From Ascoidea asiatica (lineage: Eukaryota; Ascomycota; Saccharomycetes; Ascoideales; Ascoideaceae), in contig BCKQ01000006.1 of assembly GCA_001600695.1 (NCBI GenBank), positions 1-64,000 of the forward strand: DNA of 64,000 bases, in the 5' to 3' direction. Below are positions 54,534 to 64,000 of this stretch, one piece after another. Position numbers and translations under genes: made by a program. Below the pieces are notes generated by a model. It made no database searches, had not been told where the DNA came from, and saw only the letters and a list, made by a program, of their open reading frames with translations. Each line of letters opens with the position of its first letter. The first letter of the stretch is position 1.

Positions 54534-54917
54534 AAAATGTTTTTCAAAAGAATTAAATATCAGTTAATCAAATAAAAAAATTATATAACTTTAATAATAA
54601 ATGTTTATTCTTTAAAAACCAATTACAGAATCAGTGTAAGTAAACATAAAAAAGTTTACAATTTAAAATAATATCAATAAAAAGAAGTCTGAAACTTTTT
54701 AAAATGAGGTAAGAAATGTAATAGAATGAATATTCTAACTGAGTTTAAAGAAACAGTCAAATTTAGAAAAGAGCATAATAAATTTCATTACACAAATTCG
54801 TATAATGCTAGTTATTTATTCAATTAAATGTTTTAAGAATGTATATTTAATTTTTAAAAAAATATGATATATAAATATATATTTATATATTATTATAATA
54901 ATATTTTATAAAATATT
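54534..54917. other. Intergenic
   Basis: 384 bp AT-rich; TATATA-rich 3' flank of PEX14. No gene seen. Confidence 0.5.
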
Positions 54918-56498
54918 TTAATCTTGATTTTGTGCAGCCAATTGCCAAGGAGGAATTGAAGAATTTGGTTTATTATTTGTAATATTATTTGTAGAATTAT
55001 TAATTGAATTTGAAGAAGAATTTATAAAATTTGTAGAAATTGAAGATGTACTTGAAGAGGTTGAAGTATTAGAAACATTAGAACCATTGGAAATATTGGG
55101 TAAAGTATTTAAAATTTGATTAGGAATTGGAGAAGAAGTAGAAGAAGATGATGATATTGATGGGTTTAATATAGGTTCAGGTATAATATTTTTACTTTGA
55201 TTTGGTAAACTTTGACTTGATAAATTTTGATTTAAAGAATTTTGATTAATTAAATCTTCATTTAATTGATTCAGACTATTTTGACTTCCTTGATTTGATT
55301 GAGTTAATGGATTTTTTTGATTTTGCAATTTTAAACGATCTTCTAATTGTTGTTGTTGTATTTTTAACTGTAATTGGTGTTGATGTTTTTTAATAATTTC
55401 TGAAGCAGAAGGTATTGAATTAATATTTGGTAATGATCTAGGTAAATTAATATTTGAATTTGAATTTGAATTTGAATTTAAATTTAAATTTGAATTTGAA
55501 TTAGAGTTAAAGTTATTATTATTACTATTAGTTATATTATCATTAGTATTTAATAAATTATTTTTATTTACAATTAATTTTTTTAAAGAATTTAAATCAT
55601 TTTGAATATTACTTAATTGATTATTTAAAATAAATTTATTTTTATCAAAAGAATTTTTTAAATTATTTTTAATATCATCAATTTCTAATTTAATTAATTT
55701 TAAATCATTATTAAAATTATTTAAATTTTCTACTGAATTTGAATTTAAATTTTTAAAAGTTGTTAACATTTTATTAATTTCAATTGAATTTAAATTATCA
55801 TTTTCTTTTAAAATTTTAATATCATCTTCAAAATAAGATAAATAATTTTCAAATTTTTTAAATTCTAAATTTATTTGTTCTTTATCTTTATCTAATTGAG
55901 ATTTATTTTGTGGTAAAATAAAAGATGGTATTAGAAATTTTTTAAAAATTTGATATATACCATAAGATAAACCAGCAGTTGTAGTTGCCATTACAAAATA
56001 ATCTTTCCAATCTCTTTCTGGAATTGGAGGTGGTAATTCTAAAGGACTTGGATAATTATATAGTTGTTGTTGTTGACGATTCTGTAATGGTTGCTGTTGT
56101 GGTGGTGATGATTGTTGCTGTTGTTGTTGAGGGATAGTTTGTGTGGTTGTTGGAAAAGCATTATTGATATTGTTGGAATCTTTAAGTCTTTTTAAAGCTT
56201 CTTGGATTTCATCATCACTTAATTCTTTTGATTGTAAAAATTCGATCTTCTTATTTAAAGGACTACTTGCAATTTGAGGATTTTTCAAAAACTCTATTGC
56301 ATTAAGTATAAATTCTTCCCTTAAAGGTAAACTAGCAGTATTAACTGAAGAAACAGGAGGATAAACAACAGGAACAGTGGAAGCTGTAGAGGCAGTTGAA
56401 CCATTTCCACTTCCTGCTACAATTCCAGTTCCAGCACCAGTATCAACACCAGTTTCAGTTCCAGTGCTTGAATTGTTATTGTTATTAGGAGAAGACAT
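54918..56498 (-). CDS. PEX14: Peroxisomal docking protein Pex14
   Basis: Pex14 docks the Pex5 and Pex7 cargo receptors at the peroxisome membrane and forms part of the import pore. 526 residues: Ser/Gly/Thr-rich start, the conserved N-domain (about 57-105, 'LREEFILNAIEFLKNPQI', with the two Phe that hold W-x3-F motifs at 63 and 70), a Gln-rich stretch with 'SPPQQQP', then 'PPPIPERDWKDYF', one membrane segment (about 166-194) and a coiled coil (about 200-300). The last 200 residues are Asn/Ser/Gln-rich. Longer than S. cerevisiae Pex14 (341) mainly through these low-complexity parts. Confidence 0.94.
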   Translation of the reverse strand: MSSPNNNNNSSTGTETGVDTGAGTGIVAGSGNGSTASTASTVPVVYPPVSSVNTASLPLREEFILNAIEFLKNPQIASSPLNKKIEFLQSKELSDDEIQEALKRLKDSNNINNAFPTTTQTIPQQQQQQSSPPQQQPLQNRQQQQLYNYPSPLELPPPIPERDWKDYFVMATTTAGLSYGIYQIFKKFLIPSFILPQNKSQLDKDKEQINLEFKKFENYLSYFEDDIKILKENDNLNSIEINKMLTTFKNLNSNSVENLNNFNNDLKLIKLEIDDIKNNLKNSFDKNKFILNNQLSNIQNDLNSLKKLIVNKNNLLNTNDNITNSNNNNFNSNSNSNLNLNSNSNSNSNINLPRSLPNINSIPSASEIIKKHQHQLQLKIQQQQLEDRLKLQNQKNPLTQSNQGSQNSLNQLNEDLINQNSLNQNLSSQSLPNQSKNIIPEPILNPSISSSSSTSSPIPNQILNTLPNISNGSNVSNTSTSSSTSSISTNFINSSSNSINNSTNNITNNKPNSSIPPWQLAAQNQD

Positions 56499-58897
56499 CT
56501 TATATAATATATTGAACTCTAATAAATGGATGCAGTCTTTCCTGATACCTGTATCTTTATTAAATATTTCAATTCAATAATTGTACTGAATATCTCTATT
56601 CAATTCAAATCTCTATTTGGGATCTGATATCTTTATCTGGTAAACTTATTTCTCCTCGAAATTATTTCGGGGAAAGTTAAGGCACGTGACTATATATAAA
56701 AAAAGTCACGTTGGTGCGGATATAATTTAGTTTCTTTATTTGGCCATACCTCCGAGCAAGAGTGAATTCCCTAAATAAATAGGGTTCACTTTAATGAATT
56801 TTAATACAAGAATCTAAAATTGTTAATGGTGAATATTTCAATGGACTATAAAACAAATTTACCTCTATTTTTATTATCTTTTTTAAGTTTCCTTCGTTTT
56901 CACTGTTTATTAATATATGATGCATGATTTATGAATCAAGAAATAATGTAAACTAAAATTTTTGGACTTTTTTTTTTTGATTTGAATTATTTTTTGTCTA
57001 TTTGAAATGTAGCAAATAACACAATTATTACAAGAATCTTGCTTAAAATCAAATTTTGAAATGTTAAATCAAATTTGAAATCAATTTAAAAGTCATAATG
57101 TGAAATAATGATAATCTATTATATATAAATTCAGTTGAAGGTAATCCGCTTTAATATTATTTCAAATTTATATCTTTTCGGGTTTTAAACTAATTAATAT
57201 AGCTCTATTATATTTTTTTGAAACTCAAATTTTTTTTTTTTTTTAGATTAAAAAATCATATTTTATACTACCCCTAATCATATCACTTTAGTTTAGACCC
57301 TTTTCTGAATAATTGCATTAATAGCTAAAGTAGATTAAGAAGTATCATTAAATTTTAGATGATAGAAAATATTTGAAAAAAAGTCGTAAATGAGCAATTC
57401 ATGTTAATGATAAAGTTAAAGAAAAACATTTCAAGGAAAAGATATAGTTTTGAGAACAAATTTGAATGAAAGATCACATTTGGGATTTCTTAATATTTTT
57501 GAAAAAGGGATAATTAAGTAAAAAAATAGCAGGCTCAATATTCCGGATGCTTTAATATGCAGTTAGATAAGTGACCTCTGCAGAACCCATGATTAACTCT
57601 AAATAAGCTTAAAATTGTTGATTGTTTTTAGGCAATAGATCTTGAATGAATACTATTCCTTAGACGATAACTTCTAGTATTGGCTCTTAAACATGCTTAA
57701 AAACTTGATAACAAAACCATAATACTAGTTGAAGTTAGCTCTTTATATAATAGTTCTGCTCTGAATTTTTATGATATTAACAATCCTAAAATATATAATC
57801 CATATTTAACTAGTAGATATACAAAAAAAAGCTAGAATGTTTTAGATTATTAATTTTATGAAATATCTCAACCAGTTTTATAAAAATTTGAAAGTTAGCT
57901 GCATGAAAAACATTAATATTCAGTCTTTCCTGTAAACATTTTTAGAGAGGCACTGAAATATATATATTGCAAATAAAGGAAAGGTTCCAATTTTCTTTAA
58001 GGATAAATTTTTATGAATCATTTGATAATTTTTTTCTTGGACACATTGAGTTCAAACACTGGGTATTTTATTATTTTGTCATATCCCAAGTCAAGTTAGG
58101 ATTCGAATAGTTGATTTTAGGATTCGATTTTTCACAAAAAGCTCTAAAATTTGACCTAATCAATGCAAATTTATAAATTACTTATAGAAAAACAATAAAT
58201 CAATAAATAGCATTTCGACTAAGTCATCATTGAAAACATAGGAATCGAATTGAAAAATTATAAAAAATATTAATACTGAAATTCAATATGATTTGTTAAT
58301 AATTTGAAAAGATTTATTTAAAAAATGAGATTATATTCTTATCGTCATTATTTTGTCTATTAATTGTTCTACTATTTTGTTTATTTTGATTTAGAATGGG
58401 GATAAATTCGAAATGTTGTAATATCTGCTATTATTCATCTTTTGCTTCTTTGAAATTTTCCATTCTACTGTAAATTCCAAAGTATCCAATCATTTTTTTC
58501 AATTTCTTTTTTTCTGTCAGTAATATATTATTGTTAGTAGTTTACTTATTGATATTTTATCTTCAGATTGACTAAGTTTTTACTTCAAAATATTGAATTC
58601 AAAACAGATAACTCTGGTTATCGTGTTTCTATTAAGTTATTATATTTTAAGATATTTTGATCGATCACATGATATGAATTGGAATGACTCCAAATTGAAT
58701 CCAGTTTTGTGGATACTTATATTAAATTTAGGGCAATTGTCTAGGTCTGTCCGGTAAAAAAAAAAGTATAAACATTTTGAGTATTTAACGTTCGTGGTGG
58801 AAATTATTTTTAGATGAGTGATATTATTAGTATTTTTATTAGTGATACTAACTTTATTGAATTTGGTGATATTAAAGAAGACAGAGGAAATAAATAA
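56499..58897. other. 2.4-kb gene-free stretch between PEX14 and PRP38
   Basis: PEX14 side: CACGTG (56683-56688) followed by TATATATA (56691-56698) and GTCACG about 15 bp on, a likely Cbf1-type promoter element. The rest is AT-rich without a credible frame, tRNA or repeat; a slightly GC-richer spot lies at 57530-57600. An unrecognised RNA gene cannot be excluded in a gap of this size. PRP38's promoter is at the right end. Confidence 0.5.
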
Positions 58898-59557
58898 GTG
58901 ATGAGTAACAATTTTCAAATAAATTCAAGAAACAATGCAACCAATGACAATAAGACTGATGGCCCAGCTTTTAAAGATGATATGATTATTTATCAGGATA
59001 GAGGTCTTTCAAAGAATACCTCAATGGTTCATGGATTAAATCCAGTATTATTATTTGAAAAAATTATCAGAGAAAGAATTCAAGATTCAGTTTATTGGAA
59101 ATTGAATTGTTTCTCACTAAATCCACTAACTCTAATAGATAAATGTTCATTAATTAAAATAGTTTCTGGACAAGATTTAAGTCAAAGACCATCACATTTT
59201 CAATGTATTTTGTTAAAATTATTACAAATCAATCCTAAAGAGGAGATTATTTTAGAATATTTGAATCAAAACAGGTTTAAATATTTAACTTGTCTAGCTT
59301 TAATTTATATTAGGTTATGTTTTGATTCAAAAAAAGTTTATAAAATTCTTAAAAAATTTTATAATGATTATAGAAAAATTAGATTTAGAACAAATGAAGG
59401 TATTGTTATTTTATATCATATTGATGAATTTGTCGATAATTTATTAATGGACAAAAGAGTGTGTGATTTAATACTTCCCTACTTACCTCCAGAAAATGAA
59501 GATGATGAAGATGATGACGAGGATAATCAGGAAGGCGAGGACTTAGAAGAAGAGTAA
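58898..59557 (+). CDS. PRP38: Pre-mRNA splicing factor Prp38
   Basis: Component of the U4/U6.U5 tri-snRNP, needed for spliceosome activation. 219 residues: 'MVHGLNPVLLFEKIIRERIQDSVYWKLNCF', 'SHFQCILLKLLQI', 'EYLNQNRFKYLTCLALIYIRLCF', 'YRKIRFRTNEG', 'FVDNLLMDKRVCDLILPYLP', and an acidic C-terminal tail (from about 195). Length is close to yeast Prp38 (242). Two ATGs start the frame in tandem with one codon between; the first in-frame one is used. Confidence 0.95.
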   Translation: MMSNNFQINSRNNATNDNKTDGPAFKDDMIIYQDRGLSKNTSMVHGLNPVLLFEKIIRERIQDSVYWKLNCFSLNPLTLIDKCSLIKIVSGQDLSQRPSHFQCILLKLLQINPKEEIILEYLNQNRFKYLTCLALIYIRLCFDSKKVYKILKKFYNDYRKIRFRTNEGIVILYHIDEFVDNLLMDKRVCDLILPYLPPENEDDEDDDEDNQEGEDLEEE

Positions 59558-60343
59558 GATGAAAGTGAATTTTAATTCCAAAAGTCATTACAACTATCGT
59601 ACTTAATTAATGGATACCAATTACTGAAAATTGTCTATGAATTTTACCGTTTATTAGTGAAGTATGATTTATCTGATATTTCACCAAAATCGAAACATGA
59701 TTATACAAATGGAACCTCAAAACCACATGTAGTAAAAAAAATTAGCAATAATGAAGAAGATACCAATAATTTCAAAAAATCAATTTAGATAATGGATTTT
59801 ATGATAATTGTCTCAGATACGATTATGAAATTGATAAATGTTACAAGAAACCTGAATTTTTCAATGATTTATTTATCATAAAGAATCTTGTTAATAATAG
59901 TATTTAGTATAAATGGTTATACTGGCGCTGTTGCAATTACCCTGTCAATGAATGTGGTTTGTCATATGCTATATTGAATATTGAAAGAAGTTGTAATTAT
60001 GAATTGTTTTTATACTTCAAAAATTGTATGGAAAAAAAATATGGAAGTTGAAAAAGTCTGGGGAACAAATCGATGTCTTAAGAGTAATAAAACTCTTAGA
60101 AAGTAGAAAATAGAAGCCAAGATCAATAGGAGAATTCAAGAAGTGACAAAAATGAAACAAAAAATAAAATAACAAATGAACCAAATAACATAGTTTCTCC
60201 AATTGAAAATATTAGAAACAAATATTTACTTTTTTACATAACTTAAAATCTCATTCTGTTAACTACAAGAGAAATTTCATTAGAAATTAGGATTTATAAT
60301 AATTTAATTACTCATACATAATATTGAAACTCCTTATAACCAA
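59558..60343. other. Intergenic with coding debris
   Basis: A plus-strand frame with one internal stop (about 59785-60049) reads like protein: 'NGFYDNCLRYDYEIDKCYKK', then 'YKWLYWRCCNYPVNECGLSY' and 'RSCNYELFLYFKNCMEKKYG', rich in Cys and aromatic residues. It looks like the remnant of a gene of unknown family. No other gene seen; the right end carries the RPB9 3' flank. Confidence 0.4.
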
Positions 60344-60930
60344 TCATTCATCAATACTTTTGAAAATAAAATTACATTTTAAGCAAACATAAATTAAAAC
60401 CATACTTGCACTTTTATTTTTTGCTTTTGTTTGAAAAAAAACACACTCTTTATTTTTTGATTCATTTGTATTTTTAATTTCTTTTTCTTCTTTTTTCTCA
60501 TTATTTGAACTATTTTTTTCAAAATTTTTTGTTTTACAATTTGGGCATTCTTTATCAGATCTTGGTAATGTTGGATCTTTTCCAATTTCTTTAGCAAAAG
60601 TTAAAATGTTTTCACTTTCTTCTTTATCTTTTATTATTATCCTATTCGTATAAATTTTTGATGAAAAGTTTTTGTTTGCTGAATAGTTTTTGCAATTTTT
60701 GCAATAATATTTTAATTTCTTACAAGATTTACCCTTATTCTCATTAATTTCTTTGATTTCGTCTTTTATATTTTCATAAGCTTCTCTTGGGTATAAAATA
60801 TTATTACTTATTAAATCATAATAAACATTCCAAATAAAACTGTTAGCCAAATAAATCAAAGTCACGTTCAATAAAAAGTTTTTTATTTTTTTTTACTTAC
60901 CATTTTTCACAAAAATTGAAATAGCCCATT
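60344..60930 (-). CDS. RPB9: RNA polymerase II subunit Rpb9, two exons
   Basis: Join 60930-60902 and 60806-60344 (163 residues). Rpb9 affects start-site choice and fidelity of Pol II. Splicing restores the first zinc ribbon: 'MGYFNFCEK' from exon 1 and C-N-N-I-L-Y-P-R-E across the junction, as in F-C-x2-C-N-N-x-L-Y-P-R-E of Rpb9; the second pair is 'YYCKNCKNY'. The C-terminal ribbon has 'DPTLPRSDKECPNC' and 'SASMVLIYVCLKC'. An insert of about 25 Lys/Asn/Glu residues separates 'CPNCKTK' from 'VFFQ', so it is longer than S. cerevisiae Rpb9 (122). The unspliced frame starting at 60871 lacks the first zinc pair and is not the product. Confidence 0.9.
60807..60901 (-). other. Intron of RPB9
   Basis: 95 nt: donor GTAAGT (60901-60896), branch GGCTAAC (60849-60843), acceptor AAG (60809-60807). 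It splits a Cys codon (TG|T) of the first zinc ribbon. Confidence 0.88.
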
Positions 60931-61166
60931 TTTGTTGTAATTTAAAATGCTTATTAAACCCTTTTACGAGAAGAATTTTACAAAAAAAATGGTATCATCT
61001 CATTTATTTATATTTAATCAGCCTATTCGTTATTTAAAAATTACCTATTTTGATTGACTATTTAAGTACAAAATTAAAAGTTTCCCAAAACTGTTGAAAG
61101 TGGCCTTAAAAGTACTCTATTTACATTTTATAATACAAATTTACAGATTGACTTTTTTTTTGTTCC

Positions 61167-63767
61167 TTATTCAACTGTAGTTCTCCTTATTTGTTTTTCA
61201 TTATATCTCCTTTGTTTCATATTATTTTCAAATCCATCAACATACATTTCTGCATCAGTTAAAATTTTTTCTGCCAAACTAATTTCAGCATCATTTCCTC
61301 CAAATTCATTTTCACTTATTTCATTTAATACTTTCTGACTTTTACTATAAGTTTCTGCTTCTTTGATATGAGATTCTCTTTTTAATGATTTTTTATATTC
61401 TTTCAAATTATTCTTCAATGATTTACTATAATCAACTTTTAAAACTTCTTTATTATTAGTAAATATCTTTTTTAAATGATTTAATTTAGAATTAAATATT
61501 ATTGTTTTGTAGCCTAAACCCCATGAATCTCCCGCACTTGCTTTTCTTGCATCATGATAAATTTCTTTATTAAAAGACTTGGTAATTATCCATTTCTCAA
61601 TATTTCCATATGGTGTCAAAACATCTAAGATTACATGACCTTTTCTTTTAGTTGGAAAATTTATAATTCTTGGCCATATTGATGGGTCTTTACTTTCCAA
61701 AACTTTTTTCTTTAAATCCGAGATTATATCTTTTTTAGCCTCATTACTTGAAGAACTAATTTTTTCTTCTAATTTTTTAATTTTTAATCTTTCTTCATTA
61801 GTTTTTTCAATTGATTTAATACTTGATCGTTCAAAAATAAGATAATTAAAAGTAGCTGTTTCGTAATTATTACTTCCTGATCTACCTGATCCAACAGATG
61901 ATTTTCCTTTAACTCCAAAAGATTTATTAGTATCAATTTTCTCTTCATTTCTATATGCAGTCACTAATGACTCATCCCATTTTGTAGCCAATCTTCTACC
62001 TTTTTTTAACTCCATTGTGAATTTTGGTCTTTCAATCAAAGTAGAAATTTTCATCCATATTAACTTTGATCCATTAGGTTTAGTATATAATATTGGATTT
62101 CCTGTTGATAATGTACATGGTAGATGGCTAGGATATGGTGATAATACAGATAAATAGAAATCAGTTTTAGACTTTACTAATTCACTTTGTTTTTCCTCTT
62201 CAATTTTTAATTTTTCTGCTTCCTCAACTGTCATTATATCATATTCTTCTTTTAATTCATCTTCAAACTCAAAATCTTTGTCATTGACTTTTGCTTGATT
62301 ATTTTCTTCAGTATTATTTTTCAAATCTGTCTCTATCTCTGACTTTTGTTCTACATCTTTCTCTACTTCTTTCTTTACTTCTTTTTCTACTTCTTTCTCG
62401 AAACCTGCTTCTAAATCTGATGTTGTATTTTCTTTTATATCCTTATTAAAAGTTGAAGGAATAGAAGAACCTCTTATCCAAGGTCTTGGCAATTTTCCAT
62501 ATTCATACTGAGAATAATTATTTGGCCTCATTGTGATTTCTCTAGCTCTCGATAAAATTTCAAACCCCCAATAGTCACCTCGTTCAAGTAAAACTAAGTG
62601 CCCATTAGGTTCAAGTAATGATAATATTTTTTCTAAATTGTTATCAATTTGATATGGGAAGAATTTTTTATCAGTAAGTAATTGGTGCTGAACAATAATC
62701 AAATCATATCTTTTTGGTGAGTTTTCTGACGGTAAATGATTTAAAAACTTTGACTTTACTTCTATAGATTTTTGATTTTCTGATGATTGTTCTTCATTTA
62801 AATTATTTTCAACGTAAAGATTATCTTCGTTTTCCAATTTAGTTTGATTTTTAATTTCAGTCTTATTTTCCTGAAGTTTCTCTATATTACCTAGATTTAA
62901 TTTATTGGACGAGGTTTCCTTTTTATGTTTTTCTCTTTCGATTTTTTCACTTTCAAGATCAGTGGTTTTCTCAGTAGATTTTAAGTCACTTTTAATTTCA
63001 ATTTTTTCACACTTCTGAGTATTCAATAACATTTTTGCTTTAGCTCTCATTGAGTAATGAGAATCATTAATCAATACATCTTTAACTTCAGGATTAAATT
63101 GATCACCCATTAACTCATTTAAAGCTATCATTCCAGTTGCTGGTCCGTATCCAATATCAAGAATTTTATTTGGATTAAACTCTGTATTTTGAAATTTTAG
63201 TTTCGTTTTCAATTCTTTCAAAACTTGTAAAACAGAAGCGTAATTTCTTACAAATAATGAGCCAATTTGAGAATCAACTTGAATCGGTGTTTCTGGAGGA
63301 TTATGAAGACTTTCTTTGGTTAAAGATAAAAAATATTTGGCAGATAGTTGCCTTAATCTATCAGGAGTATGAGGTTTTAGAAATTCATTATTTATGGTTT
63401 CCGCTAAATGTCGAGGTATTGTTACTTGATCATGATTGAATCTTCCTTTGAGAGTTTCTTCTAATAATCTTGCCTCTGAAGAATTTTTAGCTAATTTATT
63501 TAGATAATTTCCTTCAGAATCTTTGAAACTTTCAGCTAGAGAATCAAAATTTCCTTTAGTAATACTTTTTTTTTCATCTACTAGGTATCCATAAACGGTA
63601 TTTTCATCATAAGCTGAAAAATTTATTTCAGCAGCTTGTTTTATGATTTCATCATGATTTTGTTCTTGGTAGAGAAGTTTAGAATAGCTAATCCTAGCTG
63701 GACACCCTATTGAAAAGCTTCTAGATATCCTAGAAGTAGTTAGTAACAATTTTGAAGCCTTTAGCAT
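61167..63767 (-). CDS. RSM22: Mitochondrial ribosome assembly factor Rsm22
   Basis: Rsm22 (METTL17 in animals) is a methyltransferase-like factor for mitochondrial small-subunit assembly. 866 residues: an N-terminal basic, Ser/Arg-rich presequence (1-25), SAM-site-like 'ILDIGYGPATGMIALNEL', 'YDLIIVQHQLLTDKKFFPYQ', 'LLEPNGHLVLLERGDYWGFEILSRARE', 'PKFTMELKKGRRLATKWDE' and 'WPRIINFPTKRKGHVILDVLTP'. Several charged Glu/Lys-rich inserts make it longer than the S. cerevisiae protein (628). The Cys-rich segment that holds an iron-sulfur cluster in the family reads 'SPYPSHLPCTL', with ligands apparently missing. Confidence 0.9.
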   Translation of the reverse strand: MLKASKLLLTTSRISRSFSIGCPARISYSKLLYQEQNHDEIIKQAAEINFSAYDENTVYGYLVDEKKSITKGNFDSLAESFKDSEGNYLNKLAKNSSEARLLEETLKGRFNHDQVTIPRHLAETINNEFLKPHTPDRLRQLSAKYFLSLTKESLHNPPETPIQVDSQIGSLFVRNYASVLQVLKELKTKLKFQNTEFNPNKILDIGYGPATGMIALNELMGDQFNPEVKDVLINDSHYSMRAKAKMLLNTQKCEKIEIKSDLKSTEKTTDLESEKIEREKHKKETSSNKLNLGNIEKLQENKTEIKNQTKLENEDNLYVENNLNEEQSSENQKSIEVKSKFLNHLPSENSPKRYDLIIVQHQLLTDKKFFPYQIDNNLEKILSLLEPNGHLVLLERGDYWGFEILSRAREITMRPNNYSQYEYGKLPRPWIRGSSIPSTFNKDIKENTTSDLEAGFEKEVEKEVKKEVEKDVEQKSEIETDLKNNTEENNQAKVNDKDFEFEDELKEEYDIMTVEEAEKLKIEEEKQSELVKSKTDFYLSVLSPYPSHLPCTLSTGNPILYTKPNGSKLIWMKISTLIERPKFTMELKKGRRLATKWDESLVTAYRNEEKIDTNKSFGVKGKSSVGSGRSGSNNYETATFNYLIFERSSIKSIEKTNEERLKIKKLEEKISSSSNEAKKDIISDLKKKVLESKDPSIWPRIINFPTKRKGHVILDVLTPYGNIEKWIITKSFNKEIYHDARKASAGDSWGLGYKTIIFNSKLNHLKKIFTNNKEVLKVDYSKSLKNNLKEYKKSLKRESHIKEAETYSKSQKVLNEISENEFGGNDAEISLAEKILTDAEMYVDGFENNMKQRRYNEKQIRRTTVE

Positions 63768-64000
63768 TATAGCAGTATTGATCTCAATGAAATTTCCACC
63801 TCAAGCTTTACTGATTTCTTTGCGTTATAATTTTTTTCTTAAACCTTCTCTGAAAAGATCAAAAAATAAAATTCAAACTGAAAAATAAAAATTGAAATCA
63901 AAATATAAACGGATACGGAAACTCCGCCAGTGGAAATAATAAACAGCCACACCTAGCCACATATTTATATTCATTTTTAGAACGTCCATATTGAGTAAAA
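63768..64000. other. RSM22 upstream region
   Basis: 233 bp promoter-like sequence to the window end; no gene seen. Confidence 0.5.

Noticed and set aside
60344-60871. Rpb9-like protein with the first zinc pair lost
   Set aside because: The apparent loss comes from reading the intron; the spliced form has both Cys of the first pair.
1-64000. CRISPR array, bacterial operon or phage content
   Set aside because: All recognised genes are nuclear yeast genes; no spaced direct repeats of CRISPR type were seen.

Overview
The window is nuclear DNA of a budding yeast (Saccharomycotina). Supporting this are very AT-rich sequence with Asn-rich low-complexity proteins, compact genes with few short introns carrying TACTAAC-type branch sites, a yeast-type initiator tRNA, and yeast orthologues such as DLT1, GAB1, BET2, AGE2, PEF1, RAD27, OSM1, VMA16, PMP3, a TPO-type transporter, FIG4, PEX14, PRP38, RPB9 and RSM22. 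One CTG codon aligns with Leu (TTA) in two paralogues, which argues for standard decoding rather than CUG-Ser or CUG-Ala. The genus cannot be fixed from this sequence.

Region 1 (1-18000) is a rearranged accessory locus. A perfect or near-perfect inverted repeat of about 4.16 kb (1-4161 and 13002-17162, spacer 8840 bp) carries identical copies of GAB1 and DLT1 and part of a broken RBR-type (RING-IBR-RING) gene. The spacer holds two intact RBR genes, a decayed DLT1 fragment beside one of them, a Ykt6-like longin gene without its SNARE half, and further gene debris. The order RBR(-)-GAB1(+)-DLT1(+) seems to have been duplicated twice: an old tandem event now decayed, and a recent inverted event. 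The outer end of the right arm is followed by a run with N bases exactly where the left arm leaves the window, so assembly collapse or a scaffold edge is likely there.

Region 2 (18000-30400) has two identical initiator tRNA genes in opposite orientation, BET2, a septin with a spliced 5' end, a Rnt1/Dcr1-like RNase III whose catalytic acids are replaced, a three-exon HAD phosphatase gene, a fifth RBR gene lacking the catalytic cysteine, and two decayed genes (a multipass membrane protein and a leucine-rich-repeat protein).

Region 3 (30400-45300) is ordinary housekeeping content: AGE2, a type II membrane protein, PEF1, a probable RNase MRP RNA gene, RAD27 with two MluI-box sites, OSM1 with a 71-bp tandem repeat at its 5' side, VMA16, PMP3 and a DHA1 transporter.

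Region 4 (45300-64000) holds a GC-rich island of unknown nature, a giant FIG4, a small unknown gene, PEX14, a 2.4-kb gene-free stretch, PRP38, debris, intron-containing RPB9 and RSM22.

The most unusual content is the membrane-anchored Ariadne-like RBR family. All members with RING2 in the window lack the last Cys pair of RING2, in one the catalytic Cys is Ser, and four loci lie in 18 kb. The catalytically dead RNase III/Dicer-like protein is the second.
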